Positions 7,314-15,012 of a stretch of 45,421 nt of DNA are shown here, in pieces (position 1 is the first letter of the stretch; every line of letters starts with the position of its first letter). The position numbers were made by a program, and so were the translations under genes. A model generated the notes under the pieces. That model did no database searches and was not told the DNA's origin. It saw nothing but the letters and a program-made list of their open reading frames with translations. The DNA comes from Myxococcales bacterium (lineage in GTDB: Bacteria > Myxococcota_A > Bradymonadia > Bradymonadales > Bradymonadaceae), in the NCBI GenBank assembly GCA_007120035.1, contig SKON01000061.1, positions 1-45,421 of the forward strand, given 5' to 3'.

Positions 7314-9739
7314 GCGGCGTGGAGATCATCGTCGGTCACTCCTGGAAAGAAGATGTCCGTTTCATTGACTCCTTAAGGTCGAGGCGCCCCTCGGAGACGG
7401 TGCTCGATCTCTTGGAGCTCCGGGACGTGATCGACATCGTGGTGGATGGGAACAACCTGACGGCGTCGATCCCGGAGGAGGCGATCTTCGGGTTGGTGGC
7501 CGATCTCTGTGGGGAGGTGCTGAAGCTTCTGGACGGGGAGCAGACCAAGGGGATCGTGGAGTTCCATCACGAGCCCTGGGAGATGGCGCTGGTGCCGGAG
7601 GGGAGCTCCTTGCTGTTGAGCCTGTACAGCGTGGACCGGCGGCAGTTGGTGTTGTGTCGGGACCTGAAGATCGGGGCGGCGGCGTTTGCCGACGCCCTGG
7701 CCGACGCCGGGGAGGAGATGCTGACGGCGCTGCTGCGGGTGTCGGACCACTTTTCAGCCCATGGCCAGGTGCGGGAGCTGTCGCAGGCGCTGGCGAGGCT
7801 GAGGCGACAGCGGCGGGTGAGGTTTCCCGGGGTGGCCGAGGTGGAGAGTCGGGAAGGTGGGGAGCGATTGGCGAGCTCGTCGCTGGCGTCGGGGTTGACG
7901 GTGAGCTTCTCCTTCGACGGGGATGATCGGGCGTTGCGGGGGTATCGGGGAGAGCACGTGTTTGACCTCCACGCGCTGCTCTTCGGTGGGCAGGTGCGGG
8001 CCGAACTGGGAGAGGAGGAGGCGGTGCTCGCCAGGGAGTATCCCTTTCTGACGATCGTGAGCTTGTTGGACCGATGCCGACAGCTCTTCAACCAGTTGGA
8101 GGGCCACGCTCACCAGCCCTTCGTGATCGGGGAGGCCCTGCCGAGGCTGGGGTTGGAGGTTCATGGCGAGGGGAGCCGGTGGCGGGTCCGGGGCAGGGAC
8201 GCGACCACGGGAGAGTGGTCGGAGGTGATGGTCTCGCCGGTGGAGTGTCTGGACAGCCTGGTGAGCCTGGGGGAGGTGTTTCTGCAGGAGGTGTTGCGGG
8301 TGAATCCGCACCTGGAGGTGAACCAGCGGTTTTTGGACGTCGCCGATGAGGCGGAGAAGCTGCGGCATTGGTTCAGCGATCTCTGCGAGCATAACCTCTA
8401 TCATGATCGGCCCGAGGCGTATCTGAGGGAGCTGGGGGACCTGAAGAACGCACCTGTAGAGGAGCCCGAGGAGTTGAGTTTTCCGTGGCCCTTGAGCGCG
8501 GTGCAGGCGCTCTTTCCGAGGCGGGCGTGGACGATGGACACCCGGGGGATCGACCTGTCGGGGCTGAGGTGCACGCCGGCGGGGGTGGTGGTCCCCTGCG
8601 CCGGGGAGCTGCGGTGCGTGAAGACCGAGACGGGGCGGACCCGGTGGACGGTGCCGATGCGGGGGGATCTGAGGAGCTCGGGGACCGCTCAGGCCGGGCC
8701 GCTGTGGATGGTGCGCCAGCCCGGGGGGTTGGCGGCGGTGAACGGAGAGTCCGGGGAGGTGGTGGGGGAGCTGTCGACGGAAGCCTGGGGCGGTGGGGAA
8801 TGGACCCGATTGAGGGGGGCGGCGTACTACCCGACGGAGGAGATGGTCGTGGTGGTGGGCTCCGGGGGAGAGACGATGGCGATGGCTGTGGGATCCGGGG
8901 CTGTGAGGTCCGGGGCTCAGGAGCCGCTGTGGGAGATCGGTTCGTCGGCGCCGGGGAGGGTCCACGGGGTGGCCGTGGAGGGGCCGCTGATCTGCGTGGA
9001 GAACGACGAAGGAGTGGTGACTGCGCTGAATCCTCGGACCGGGGAGGTGGTGTGGAGGATCCGGATCCCCGGGAGTCCCGTGGCGAAGATCGAGAGCCAT
9101 CAGGGGAGGATTTATGTGGTGCACCACGATCCGCTGCGGCAGGCGTCGACGGTGACGTCGCTCTATCCGTTTACGGGTCGGACGGTGTGGCAGGTGCGGC
9201 TGCCGGGGTTTTGCGCCGGTGTGCCGACCTTCGTGGATCGGTGGATGATGCTGCCCGTGGAGCGGCGGGGGCAGATCACGCTGGCGGCGCTGGACCTGGA
9301 GGCTGTGGATCCGCGGGTGATCTGGCAGATCCCGCTGGCCAGCGCCGGGGTGGATCGGCCGACGCCGGTGATGGCGTCGCGGCTCGATGGGCGGTGGCAT
9401 GGGTGGATTCGGACGGACCGGGCGGAGGTGACCTGCTTTCGGTTGAGCGACGGGGAGGTGCGGTGGCAGGTGATGCCCGCCGACGGGAACCTGCTGCTCT
9501 ACGGGGCGGCGCCGTTGCGGCGGCTTCGGGAGGCCCTGGTGAATGTGTCGACCACGGTGGATCTGCGGAATCTGAGCACGGGAGAGCTCTTGCACTCCTT
9601 GCCGGCGATCGAGGCGCCGGAGTTCGGGGCCTTTGCGCCGCCGTTCTCGGTGATCCTCGGGGAGACCGGTCCCGAGGAGGAGGACGTGGATCGGCTAACG
9701 TGCTTCGATATGTCGCACTTTTTGGCCGTGGTGGAGTGA
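7310..9739 (+). CDS. large two-part protein with C-terminal PQQ-like beta-propeller
   Basis: 809 residues from GTG 7310, overlapping the previous stop. The first ~370 residues are an alpha/beta region of no recognised family. From about residue 400 to the end there are six to seven PQQ/WD40-type blades, seen as repeated strands such as LRCVKTETGRTRW, VTALNPRTGEVVWRI, VTSLYPFTGRTVWQV, VTCFRLSDGEVRWQV and VDLRNLSTGELL. The propeller is probably a binding platform. Unlike BamB or quinoprotein dehydrogenases there is no signal peptide, so it is predicted to be cytoplasmic. The reading frame is intact. It is followed by 870 bp of non-coding repeats. Confidence 0.8.
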   Translation: MSGVEIIVGHSWKEDVRFIDSLRSRRPSETVLDLLELRDVIDIVVDGNNLTASIPEEAIFGLVADLCGEVLKLLDGEQTKGIVEFHHEPWEMALVPEGSSLLLSLYSVDRRQLVLCRDLKIGAAAFADALADAGEEMLTALLRVSDHFSAHGQVRELSQALARLRRQRRVRFPGVAEVESREGGERLASSSLASGLTVSFSFDGDDRALRGYRGEHVFDLHALLFGGQVRAELGEEEAVLAREYPFLTIVSLLDRCRQLFNQLEGHAHQPFVIGEALPRLGLEVHGEGSRWRVRGRDATTGEWSEVMVSPVECLDSLVSLGEVFLQEVLRVNPHLEVNQRFLDVADEAEKLRHWFSDLCEHNLYHDRPEAYLRELGDLKNAPVEEPEELSFPWPLSAVQALFPRRAWTMDTRGIDLSGLRCTPAGVVVPCAGELRCVKTETGRTRWTVPMRGDLRSSGTAQAGPLWMVRQPGGLAAVNGESGEVVGELSTEAWGGGEWTRLRGAAYYPTEEMVVVVGSGGETMAMAVGSGAVRSGAQEPLWEIGSSAPGRVHGVAVEGPLICVENDEGVVTALNPRTGEVVWRIRIPGSPVAKIESHQGRIYVVHHDPLRQASTVTSLYPFTGRTVWQVRLPGFCAGVPTFVDRWMMLPVERRGQITLAALDLEAVDPRVIWQIPLASAGVDRPTPVMASRLDGRWHGWIRTDRAEVTCFRLSDGEVRWQVMPADGNLLLYGAAPLRRLREALVNVSTTVDLRNLSTGELLHSLPAIEAPEFGAFAPPFSVILGETGPEEEDVDRLTCFDMSHFLAVVE

Positions 9740-9822
9740 CGGCTGGTTCTTGGGTTTCGATGGGTAGGCGACCCTGTGGGCGGAGCGGACCCCCTGGCGC
9801 TGCGTGCCTTTCCCCCTGGAAC

Positions 9823-9872
9823 CCACTCGAACCGGTTCGTGGGGGTACGTATTGATGACGCCGATTTTTGGG
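9823..9872 (-). repeat. ~49-bp dispersed repeat, inverted copy 1
   Basis: Reverse complement of this stretch aligns with 10189-10237 and 10546-10594, sharing the core acgaaccgg(a/t)tcgagtgg and a cccaaa start. It is the only inverted copy. Confidence 0.7.
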
Positions 9873-10188
9873 CGTTGCGATCTCGGTTGTGGTGTCGGGT
9901 GCTCCCTCGCAAACCACCCGTTCTCACGCCGAGAGCCACCACCTTCGGCTCGAGCCTGCCTCCGGAGCCCTGCCGCCTCTGGCGCAGGTGTCCTCCCCAC
10001 CACATCCCCACTCCCCAAGCCCCGCGCTAGCCTCCCGACACCGCACGCCGCCAGTTCTTACGCCGAGAGCCGCCACCTTCGAGGTCGGCTCCACCTCCAC
10101 CGCTCACTTGCACATTCGGCGAAAACCTGCGCCAGAGGCGGCAGGGCTCCGGTGCTCCTCCCTCCCTCGCAAACCACCCGTTCTCACG

Positions 10189-10237
10189 CCCAAACTCGAT
10201 GCCATCACTACGCACACCCACGAACCGGATCGAGTGG
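10189..10237 (+). repeat. ~49-bp dispersed repeat, copy 2
   Basis: Nearly identical to 10546-10594: both begin cccaaactcga, continue gccatcact and end acgaaccggatcgagtgg. Confidence 0.8.
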
Positions 10238-10291
10238 TGGGCGTTGGGGCCGGCCCTGTGGGCGGCGCGGACGACCCCCTGGCGCTGCTCG

Positions 10292-10315
10292 CCGCTGGGG
10301 TCATGACCCCAGCGG
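10292..10315. repeat. perfect 24-bp palindrome
   Basis: Self-complementary over all 24 bases around the centre tcatga, with flanking arms ctgggg/cccc. It could be a dimeric protein-binding site or cruciform. A second hairpin, cccccggtt (10333-10341) with aaccggggg (10344-10352), follows 17 bp later. Confidence 0.75.
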
Positions 10316-10391
10316 AGCCCTGCCCACCGCAGCCCCCGGTTTCAACCGGGGGTGGACCGTGGGAGCCCTGAACTATGCCTGGAAATGAACC

Positions 10392-10541
10392 GCCGCGAAC
10401 CCCGACGGTCCGATGTCCTTGGCCGCGAATCCCGAGGTTCCGATGTCCTTCGCCGCCAACCCCGACGCCACGATCAATGCCGCCGCCAACCCCGACCTCC
10501 CGTTGATCGTAGGCGTCGACCCCGACGTTCCGGCATCATTC
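10392..10541 (+). repeat. 30-bp tandem array, five degenerate units
   Basis: Units start at 10392, 10422, 10452, 10482 and 10512. Each follows the pattern gccgcnaaccccgac plus a more variable half. The period equals ten codons, reading roughly AANPDxPxxx in one frame, which is closed upstream by a TGA at 10386. It may be a relic of a coding repeat or a minisatellite. Confidence 0.75.
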
Positions 10542-10545
10542 GCAT

Positions 10546-10594
10546 CCCAAACTCGACGCCATCACTGCGCACCCCCACGAACCGGATCGAGTGG
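10546..10594 (+). repeat. ~49-bp dispersed repeat, copy 3
   Basis: Ends 16 bp before the stop of the phosphotransferase gene at 10610 and follows directly on the 30-bp tandem array. Best match to 10189-10237. Confidence 0.8.
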
Positions 10595-10609
10595 ATGGAA
10601 GGGGGATCT

Positions 10610-11548
10610 TCATGTGTCTTCGATGGGGCCGCCGGGGTTCTTGAGGAGGGCGTGGAGGTGGGAGGTGGCGATGGCGAGGTGTGGGGTGTTTCGGGTGGTG
10701 TTGAGGGTGCCGAGGAGGTCTCGGAGGCTGAGGAGGGCGGTGATGGTCTGCCAGTCTCGGGGGAGGTGTCCGCCGGCGCGTTGGAAACCGTCGAGGAGGC
10801 CGGCCTGCAGCTCGGGGTGCTCCGTGGAGTGGTGGAGGAACCGGGCCAGATCGGAGAGGGGGCTGCCGGCGAAGGCGTACTCCCAGTCGAGGACGGCGAC
10901 GACCTCGGGGGTGTCCGTGGAGTCCTGGGAGAGGAGGAGATTCTGGGGTTTGAAGTCGCCGTGGACCAGGGCGAAAGGGGGAGCGTCGATGGCGTCGAGG
11001 GCTGGGAGGTGTTGGTGAAGGAAGGCGCGGATCGCGGCCTGTGTGGGCGGGGAGAGTCGGTCTTTGGCGGCGCCCGCGGTGAGAGACCAGTCGACGAAGC
11101 TGTGGAGGGACTCGGCGAGGCTTGGGAAACGGCGGCGAATGGCGAGGCTGTGATCGAGGAGTCCGTGGGAGGGGAAGGCTTTCAGAGGGCCGATGCTGGC
11201 GAGTGTCTGGCCGATGGCGTGGCCGACGAGGTGGGGAGGCCCGGGGTGGTCGAGGGGTGAGTGTCCCTCGACGAAGGAGAGGAGAGCCGCGGGTCGAGGG
11301 GAGGTGGTGGAGGCGATCCACCGGGGGATCGGGAGGTCGGTGGCGAGCCGGTGGAGGGTCTTCTCCTTGCCCAGGGGTTCGGTGCCGCCGGCGTAGACGC
11401 GAAGGACCCGATGAGTGCCGTCTGTGAGGGTGATGCGGAAGGTAGCGTTGACGGCACCGCCGGAGAGGGGGCGGATGTCGGCGGGGCGCTGGTGAGGGGG
11501 CAGGAGGCGCTGGAGAAGGTGCAGGATGTCAGGAGGCAGAGTGGACAT
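10610..11548 (-). CDS. APH/choline-kinase-like phosphotransferase
   Basis: 312 residues with the aminoglycoside phosphotransferase / choline kinase fold. The catalytic loop is LVHGDFKPQNLLL (about residue 190), with the base aspartate and the Asn of the family. The metal-binding motif follows as VLDWEYAFAGSPLSDLARFL. The N-terminal lobe has GGAVNATFRITLTDG as the nucleotide loop and LRVYAGG as the lysine-equivalent strand, where Arg appears in place of the usual Lys unless the Lys in GKEKT serves. Substrate cannot be read; homologues act on choline, homoserine, sugars or drugs, and resistance should not be assumed. ATG 11548. It is separated from the upstream lipoprotein gene by a hairpin terminator. 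Confidence 0.8.
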   Translation of the reverse strand: MSTLPPDILHLLQRLLPPHQRPADIRPLSGGAVNATFRITLTDGTHRVLRVYAGGTEPLGKEKTLHRLATDLPIPRWIASTTSPRPAALLSFVEGHSPLDHPGPPHLVGHAIGQTLASIGPLKAFPSHGLLDHSLAIRRRFPSLAESLHSFVDWSLTAGAAKDRLSPPTQAAIRAFLHQHLPALDAIDAPPFALVHGDFKPQNLLLSQDSTDTPEVVAVLDWEYAFAGSPLSDLARFLHHSTEHPELQAGLLDGFQRAGGHLPRDWQTITALLSLRDLLGTLNTTRNTPHLAIATSHLHALLKNPGGPIEDT

Positions 11549-11561
11549 GGAGGGTAGAATA

Positions 11562-11596
11562 GCGAAGGCCGGTCGACTGAGTCGACCGGCCTTCGC
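11562..11596 (-). terminator. strong hairpin terminator after the Cys-repeat lipoprotein gene
   Basis: Perfect 16-bp arms (11562-11577 and 11581-11596) with a 3-base loop, 29 bp downstream of the stop at 11625. The sequence following on the minus strand, tattct, is only weakly T-rich. Confidence 0.75.
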
Positions 11597-11624
11597 CGCT
11601 CCGTGAAGGGGAGGTGCTTCAGTG

Positions 11625-12698
11625 TTACATGCTGCAGGTGGGGAAGGCGGCGCCGACGCACTGGCCGTCGTCGGTGCAGAACTTCAGCTCCGTGGTCTCG
11701 AAGCAGTCGGGATCATTGGGTGGGCAGAGGGTGCACTGCTCGCCGCAGACCAGGCCTTCACAGGGGTCGTAGGGCTCGGTACCGGCGTCGTCGGAGAGGC
11801 AGATGGGCTGCAGGGGATGGCAAGAACCGTCGGCCTGGCAGTAGTTGATGACGGCGGGCTCCACGCAGGAGGGGTCCCAGGGAGGACAGTGGGAGCAGTA
11901 GTCGCCACAGGTCAGGCCTTCGCAGGGGTCGTAGGGCTCAGGCTCGCCTTCGCAGACGGGCTGAAGGGGAGAGCAGGAGCCGTCGGCCTGGCAGTAGTTG
12001 ACGACGGCGGGCTCGTAGCAGTCGTCGTCATCGGGGGGGCACTGAGAGCAGTTGTCACCGCAGGAGAGGCCTTCGCAGGGGTCGTAGGGGGGCGCCGGGT
12101 CTTCGCAGACGGGGCGCTGAGGGGAGCAGGAGCCGTCGGCCTGGCAGTAGTTGACGACGGCGGGCTCCACGCAGGAGGGGTCCCAGGGAGGACAGTGGGA
12201 GCAGTAGTCGCCGCACCGGAGGTCGCCGCAGGGATCGTAGGGCTCGATGTCGTCGCTCTCGCAGAGGGGCTGGTGAGGAGAGCAGGAGCCGTCAGCCTGG
12301 CAGTAGTTGACGACGGCGGGCTCGTAGCAGTCGTCGTCATCGGGAGGACACTGAGAGCAGTTCTCGCCGCAGGAGAGGCCCTCGCAGGGGTCGTAGGGGG
12401 GCGCCGGGTCTTCCTTACAGACCTGGGCTTCCAGAACGCAGCGGCCCTCCTCGGTACAGGAGTGGACCGCGCGGGGCTCGGCGCAGTCAAGGTCGTCAGG
12501 GGCGCAGATGAAGCATTGATCGCCGCAGGAGAGGCCCTCGCAGGGGTCGTAGGGGGTGCCGGGCTCGGGTTCGAAGTCTTCGCCAGCGGCGAGGGCGTCG
12601 GAGCCGAGGTTGGGATCCTCGGAGCGCTCCGCGTCTCCGCAGGCTGCGAAGACGAAGAGAGCAACGATTACAAAGGCCAGGTAGTGTAAGGTTTTCAT
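11625..12698 (-). CDS. lipoprotein built of tandem Cys-rich repeats
   Basis: 357 residues. An N-terminal lipoprotein signal (MKTLHYLAFVIVALFVFAAC) puts the lipidated Cys at residue 20. Then come about six repeats of ~50 residues, each PYDPCEGLxCGDxC followed by CPPD or CPPW, an aromatic/acidic stretch, NYCQADGSC and a last Cys. Two subtypes alternate, DDDDCYEPAVV and WDPSCVEPAVV. At DNA level this gives a 306-309 bp higher-order duplication. Each repeat carries about seven cysteines, presumably disulfide-bonded outside the cytoplasm. Probably a surface or periplasmic adhesion or stalk protein; role unknown. ATG 12698 has GAGGA at 7-nt spacing. A hairpin ends the transcript. Confidence 0.85.
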   Translation of the reverse strand: MKTLHYLAFVIVALFVFAACGDAERSEDPNLGSDALAAGEDFEPEPGTPYDPCEGLSCGDQCFICAPDDLDCAEPRAVHSCTEEGRCVLEAQVCKEDPAPPYDPCEGLSCGENCSQCPPDDDDCYEPAVVNYCQADGSCSPHQPLCESDDIEPYDPCGDLRCGDYCSHCPPWDPSCVEPAVVNYCQADGSCSPQRPVCEDPAPPYDPCEGLSCGDNCSQCPPDDDDCYEPAVVNYCQADGSCSPLQPVCEGEPEPYDPCEGLTCGDYCSHCPPWDPSCVEPAVINYCQADGSCHPLQPICLSDDAGTEPYDPCEGLVCGEQCTLCPPNDPDCFETTELKFCTDDGQCVGAAFPTCSM

Positions 12699-12724
12699 TA
12701 TCAGATCCTCGGTTCAGTAGTGGG

Positions 12725-12753
12725 TTCACACGCCTGTGTTGCGATGTAGTCAA
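12725..12753 (-). promoter_or_regulatory. weak candidate promoter for the Cys-repeat lipoprotein
   Basis: On the minus strand TTGACT (12753-12748) is followed after 17 bp by TGTGAA (12730-12725), about 27 bp upstream of the ATG at 12698. The -35 box is good; the -10 box matches only three of six positions. Confidence 0.35.
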
Positions 12754-12838
12754 GGCGTCTACCCTGAGACTACATGGTGGGAGCGTGAAACCAACTGAGA
12801 GGTTCTGAGGGTTTCTGAGGTGTGAGCTCAGCGAGGGT

Positions 12839-14281
12839 TCAGGCCTCGTTCCAGCCGCGCTTGATGTTCTTGTCGAGCCAGGCGTCGATATGGGTCTGGA
12901 GAGACTCAGGGGAGCCGGCGACCCGGAGGCTGGTCTTCAAGGGATCTTTGCGGGTGTGGGAGAAGTCAGTGAAGTGTACGACGTAGGGGGCGTACCGGGG
13001 GTCGACGTCTTCTTTGTTGGTCTTCAGAGCGACGTACTTGCGGACGGCGAGGTTACCCTTGGTCTCTTTGACGAAGGCCTTGCGGTCGATGATCTCCGAC
13101 TCCGGGAGGGAGAGGGTCTCGGGCTCGCTGTGGCGATCGTCGAAGGAGACGTGTCGGAAGACCTGGTCGAGCCCGATGTCGGAGAGGTCGGCGGTCTTGT
13201 CGGTGCGCTCCTTCTGGAAGATCGGGTAGAGCATGGAGACCAGGGGGAGCTGTCCGGCGGCGTCGTAGCCGTTTTCCTCGGAGTAGTGGAGGGTCATGCG
13301 GCGGACAGGGTTGTCCGAGGCGTCGAGGGTGACGAGATCGGAGCATTTGATCTGGACGATAATCTCGGGTTTGACGAACCGGCAGAGGGTGCCCTCGCGG
13401 TTGGCCAGGCGGAAGGAGCTCTTCACCTCGAGGGGGGAGAGCTTCTCGTACCACTGGATGCGCTCGACCTCTTTCCAGCCGTTGCCGACGGTGCCGAGGA
13501 TGTGGAAGGAGCCGTCCTCGCGGCGGAGGCCGACGGTGAGCTCCCGGATCTGGGTGGCAGAGCCGATGGTCCGTTCACCGAAGGCGAGGACGACGGCGTC
13601 GATCTCGAAGTGGTTCTTGATCTTGTAGGTGAAGCCGAACTCGCTGCGGACGATGAGACCCTCGAGGCCGTCTTTGAGGACCCAGTCGTTGTAGAACTTG
13701 ACGGCGTCGCCGGCTTCGCCGGTCTCGGTGGTGACGACGCCGGCGCGGTTGCCCTTGTCAAAGAGGGCCTGAAGCTTGTCGAGGCGCTCGTCGTAGGCCT
13801 TGGCCTGGTAGTCGTCGTCGTCGACCTCGATGATGTCGAAGGCGCGGAAGCCGAGGGTGTTGGACCGGTCGGAGTCGGCCAGGGCGCGGGCGACGTGGTG
13901 AACCCGGGGGCGAGCGGAGTCGTCGTCGGGGAGAGCGAAGAGCTCGCCGGGGATGATGGCGGTGTCGACACCTTTCAGGTGCTTTTCGGCCTCGTCGACG
14001 ACGGGGACGCCCTTGAGGACCCGACCGTTGTAGGCGCAGAGAGCGACCTCCCCTTTCTTCTTGATCAAGAACCAGAGCTCGCCGTCGACCTTTTTGGAGA
14101 TCCAGAGCGGTCCCGGGGGGAGGTTCTTCTGGATGTTGTCGTTGAAGACGACGCGGTAGCGCTTGGCGACGGTGCGCTTGTACCGGGTGAGCTGGCGGTG
14201 GAGATCCGGGTCGTTGAGGCTGCCGATGGGGGCGAGTTGACCGGGGCCGTATTCTTGGAAGTCTGAGGTGAAGGTGGTCAT
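12839..14281 (-). CDS. ATP-dependent polynucleotide (DNA) ligase
   Basis: 480 residues of the nucleotidyltransferase ligase superfamily, which joins nucleic-acid nicks through a lysine-AMP intermediate. Motif I is KVDGELWF with the adenylated Lys at residue 64. Motif III is PGELFAL (111-117), motif IIIa LGFRAFDII (143-151), motif IV EGLIVRSE (207-214) and motif V YKIKNHFEIDAVVLAF (219 on). An OB-fold region follows, then ~130 extra residues of no known family. It lacks the zinc finger, HhH and BRCT domains of LigA, so it is an accessory ligase beside the expected NAD-dependent enzyme. Its ATG (14281-14279) overlaps the previous stop (ATGA). DNA versus RNA preference cannot be told from sequence. 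Confidence 0.85.
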   Translation of the reverse strand: MTTFTSDFQEYGPGQLAPIGSLNDPDLHRQLTRYKRTVAKRYRVVFNDNIQKNLPPGPLWISKKVDGELWFLIKKKGEVALCAYNGRVLKGVPVVDEAEKHLKGVDTAIIPGELFALPDDDSARPRVHHVARALADSDRSNTLGFRAFDIIEVDDDDYQAKAYDERLDKLQALFDKGNRAGVVTTETGEAGDAVKFYNDWVLKDGLEGLIVRSEFGFTYKIKNHFEIDAVVLAFGERTIGSATQIRELTVGLRREDGSFHILGTVGNGWKEVERIQWYEKLSPLEVKSSFRLANREGTLCRFVKPEIIVQIKCSDLVTLDASDNPVRRMTLHYSEENGYDAAGQLPLVSMLYPIFQKERTDKTADLSDIGLDQVFRHVSFDDRHSEPETLSLPESEIIDRKAFVKETKGNLAVRKYVALKTNKEDVDPRYAPYVVHFTDFSHTRKDPLKTSLRVAGSPESLQTHIDAWLDKNIKRGWNEA

Positions 14282-14982
14282 TGGGCGAGCCCCTTGAGTT
14301 CCATGTTGGAGAGGTGAAGGATGAGGGAGAAGGCCGGTCCGTCGACCTTGCCCTGGAGGAAGCCCCGGTAGGGAGATCCGTTGGTCTGGAAGATCAGGGG
14401 GTTGGTGCCTTTGGATCCAGAGCCGACGAAGAGCATCTTTTCGGCGTCGGCGAGGGTCTTGGCGATGTCGTAGAGGAAGTCGAAGGTCAGGCCGTTGACG
14501 TGTCGGAGCTGGAGCTGTCGGGAGAGGACGAACCGCCGGACGACGTCCTCGACGGCGAAGAGGCGGCCGCTCCAGGGGAGGGTGATGTCCTGGCCGACGG
14601 TGGCTTCGACGTCGGTGAACTCCTCGCGAGAGAGCTCCTCGCCATCGGGGGAGGTCAAGACCTGGAGGACGCGGGTGGAGTAGAGGACGGTGCCGTCGGG
14701 CTTGAGGTAGACCCGATCGGATTCGCCGATGCGACGGCCGACGAGCTCGGGATCGAACTCGGGGTCGCCCTGGACGAGGGCTTCGCTGAGGGCGTTGCCT
14801 TCGCCGATCTCTTCGACGAGGGCGGGATAGATGTGGCGTTCCGTGTTCTTGATGAAGACGTCGTAGCTGACGTCTTCGCCGTCGGGGCTGACGAAGCGCC
14901 ACCGATCCCGCTTGGGCGGGGGGATGATCTCGATCTCAGCGTCCCGTTTCTTCTCGTCGGCCAGGCAAATGCGTCGGGGCAT
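14278..14982 (-). CDS. unknown ligase-operon protein B
   Basis: 234 residues from ATG 14982, with AAGGAG at 6-nt spacing. Two related beta-type segments, RWRFVSPDGEDVSYDVFIKN and VLQVLTSPDGEELSREEFTD, suggest an internal repeat. The C-terminal part (from about residue 165) is alpha/beta with a Gly/Ser-rich loop (FVGSGSKGTNPLIF). No known family, no membrane segment. It is the middle gene of the operon, coupled by ATGA overlap to the ligase, so it probably acts with it as a DNA-end or RNA-end partner; that is inference. Confidence 0.75.
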   Translation of the reverse strand: MPRRICLADEKKRDAEIEIIPPPKRDRWRFVSPDGEDVSYDVFIKNTERHIYPALVEEIGEGNALSEALVQGDPEFDPELVGRRIGESDRVYLKPDGTVLYSTRVLQVLTSPDGEELSREEFTDVEATVGQDITLPWSGRLFAVEDVVRRFVLSRQLQLRHVNGLTFDFLYDIAKTLADAEKMLFVGSGSKGTNPLIFQTNGSPYRGFLQGKVDGPAFSLILHLSNMELKGLAQ

Positions 14983-15012
14983 GGGGGGCTCCTTTGGGGT
15001 GATCCCGGGGGA

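Larger units (their letters stand above)
9740..10609. repeat. 870-bp non-coding repeat mosaic with reversed base skew
   Basis: No convincing gene. It contains: a 29-bp exact direct repeat (9902-9930 and 10162-10190) with a degenerate third copy near 10050-10080; a 27-bp exact inverted repeat (9962-9988 with 10126-10152); a roughly 30-bp direct repeat (9772-9803 and about 10254-10288); three copies of a ~49-bp unit; a perfect 24-bp palindrome; a hairpin; and a 30-bp tandem array. From about 9880 to 10600 the + strand is C-rich, opposite to the rest of the window. Confidence 0.8.

Noticed and set aside
7754..9595. 613-codon minus-strand frame opposite the beta-propeller gene
   Set aside because: His/Pro/Arg/Gln-rich low-complexity product, no start signal, antisense to a gene with clear repeats.
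9804..10388. Overlapping open frames in the repeat mosaic (for example 194 codons)
   Set aside because: They span inverted and direct repeats, lack ribosome sites and give no family-like protein.
10392..10541. 30-bp repeats considered as a CRISPR array
   Set aside because: Units are degenerate and directly adjacent with no unique spacers, and no cas genes are present.
10610..11548. Antibiotic resistance call for the APH-like kinase
   Set aside because: The fold covers many metabolic kinases; nothing in sequence or context indicates drug resistance.
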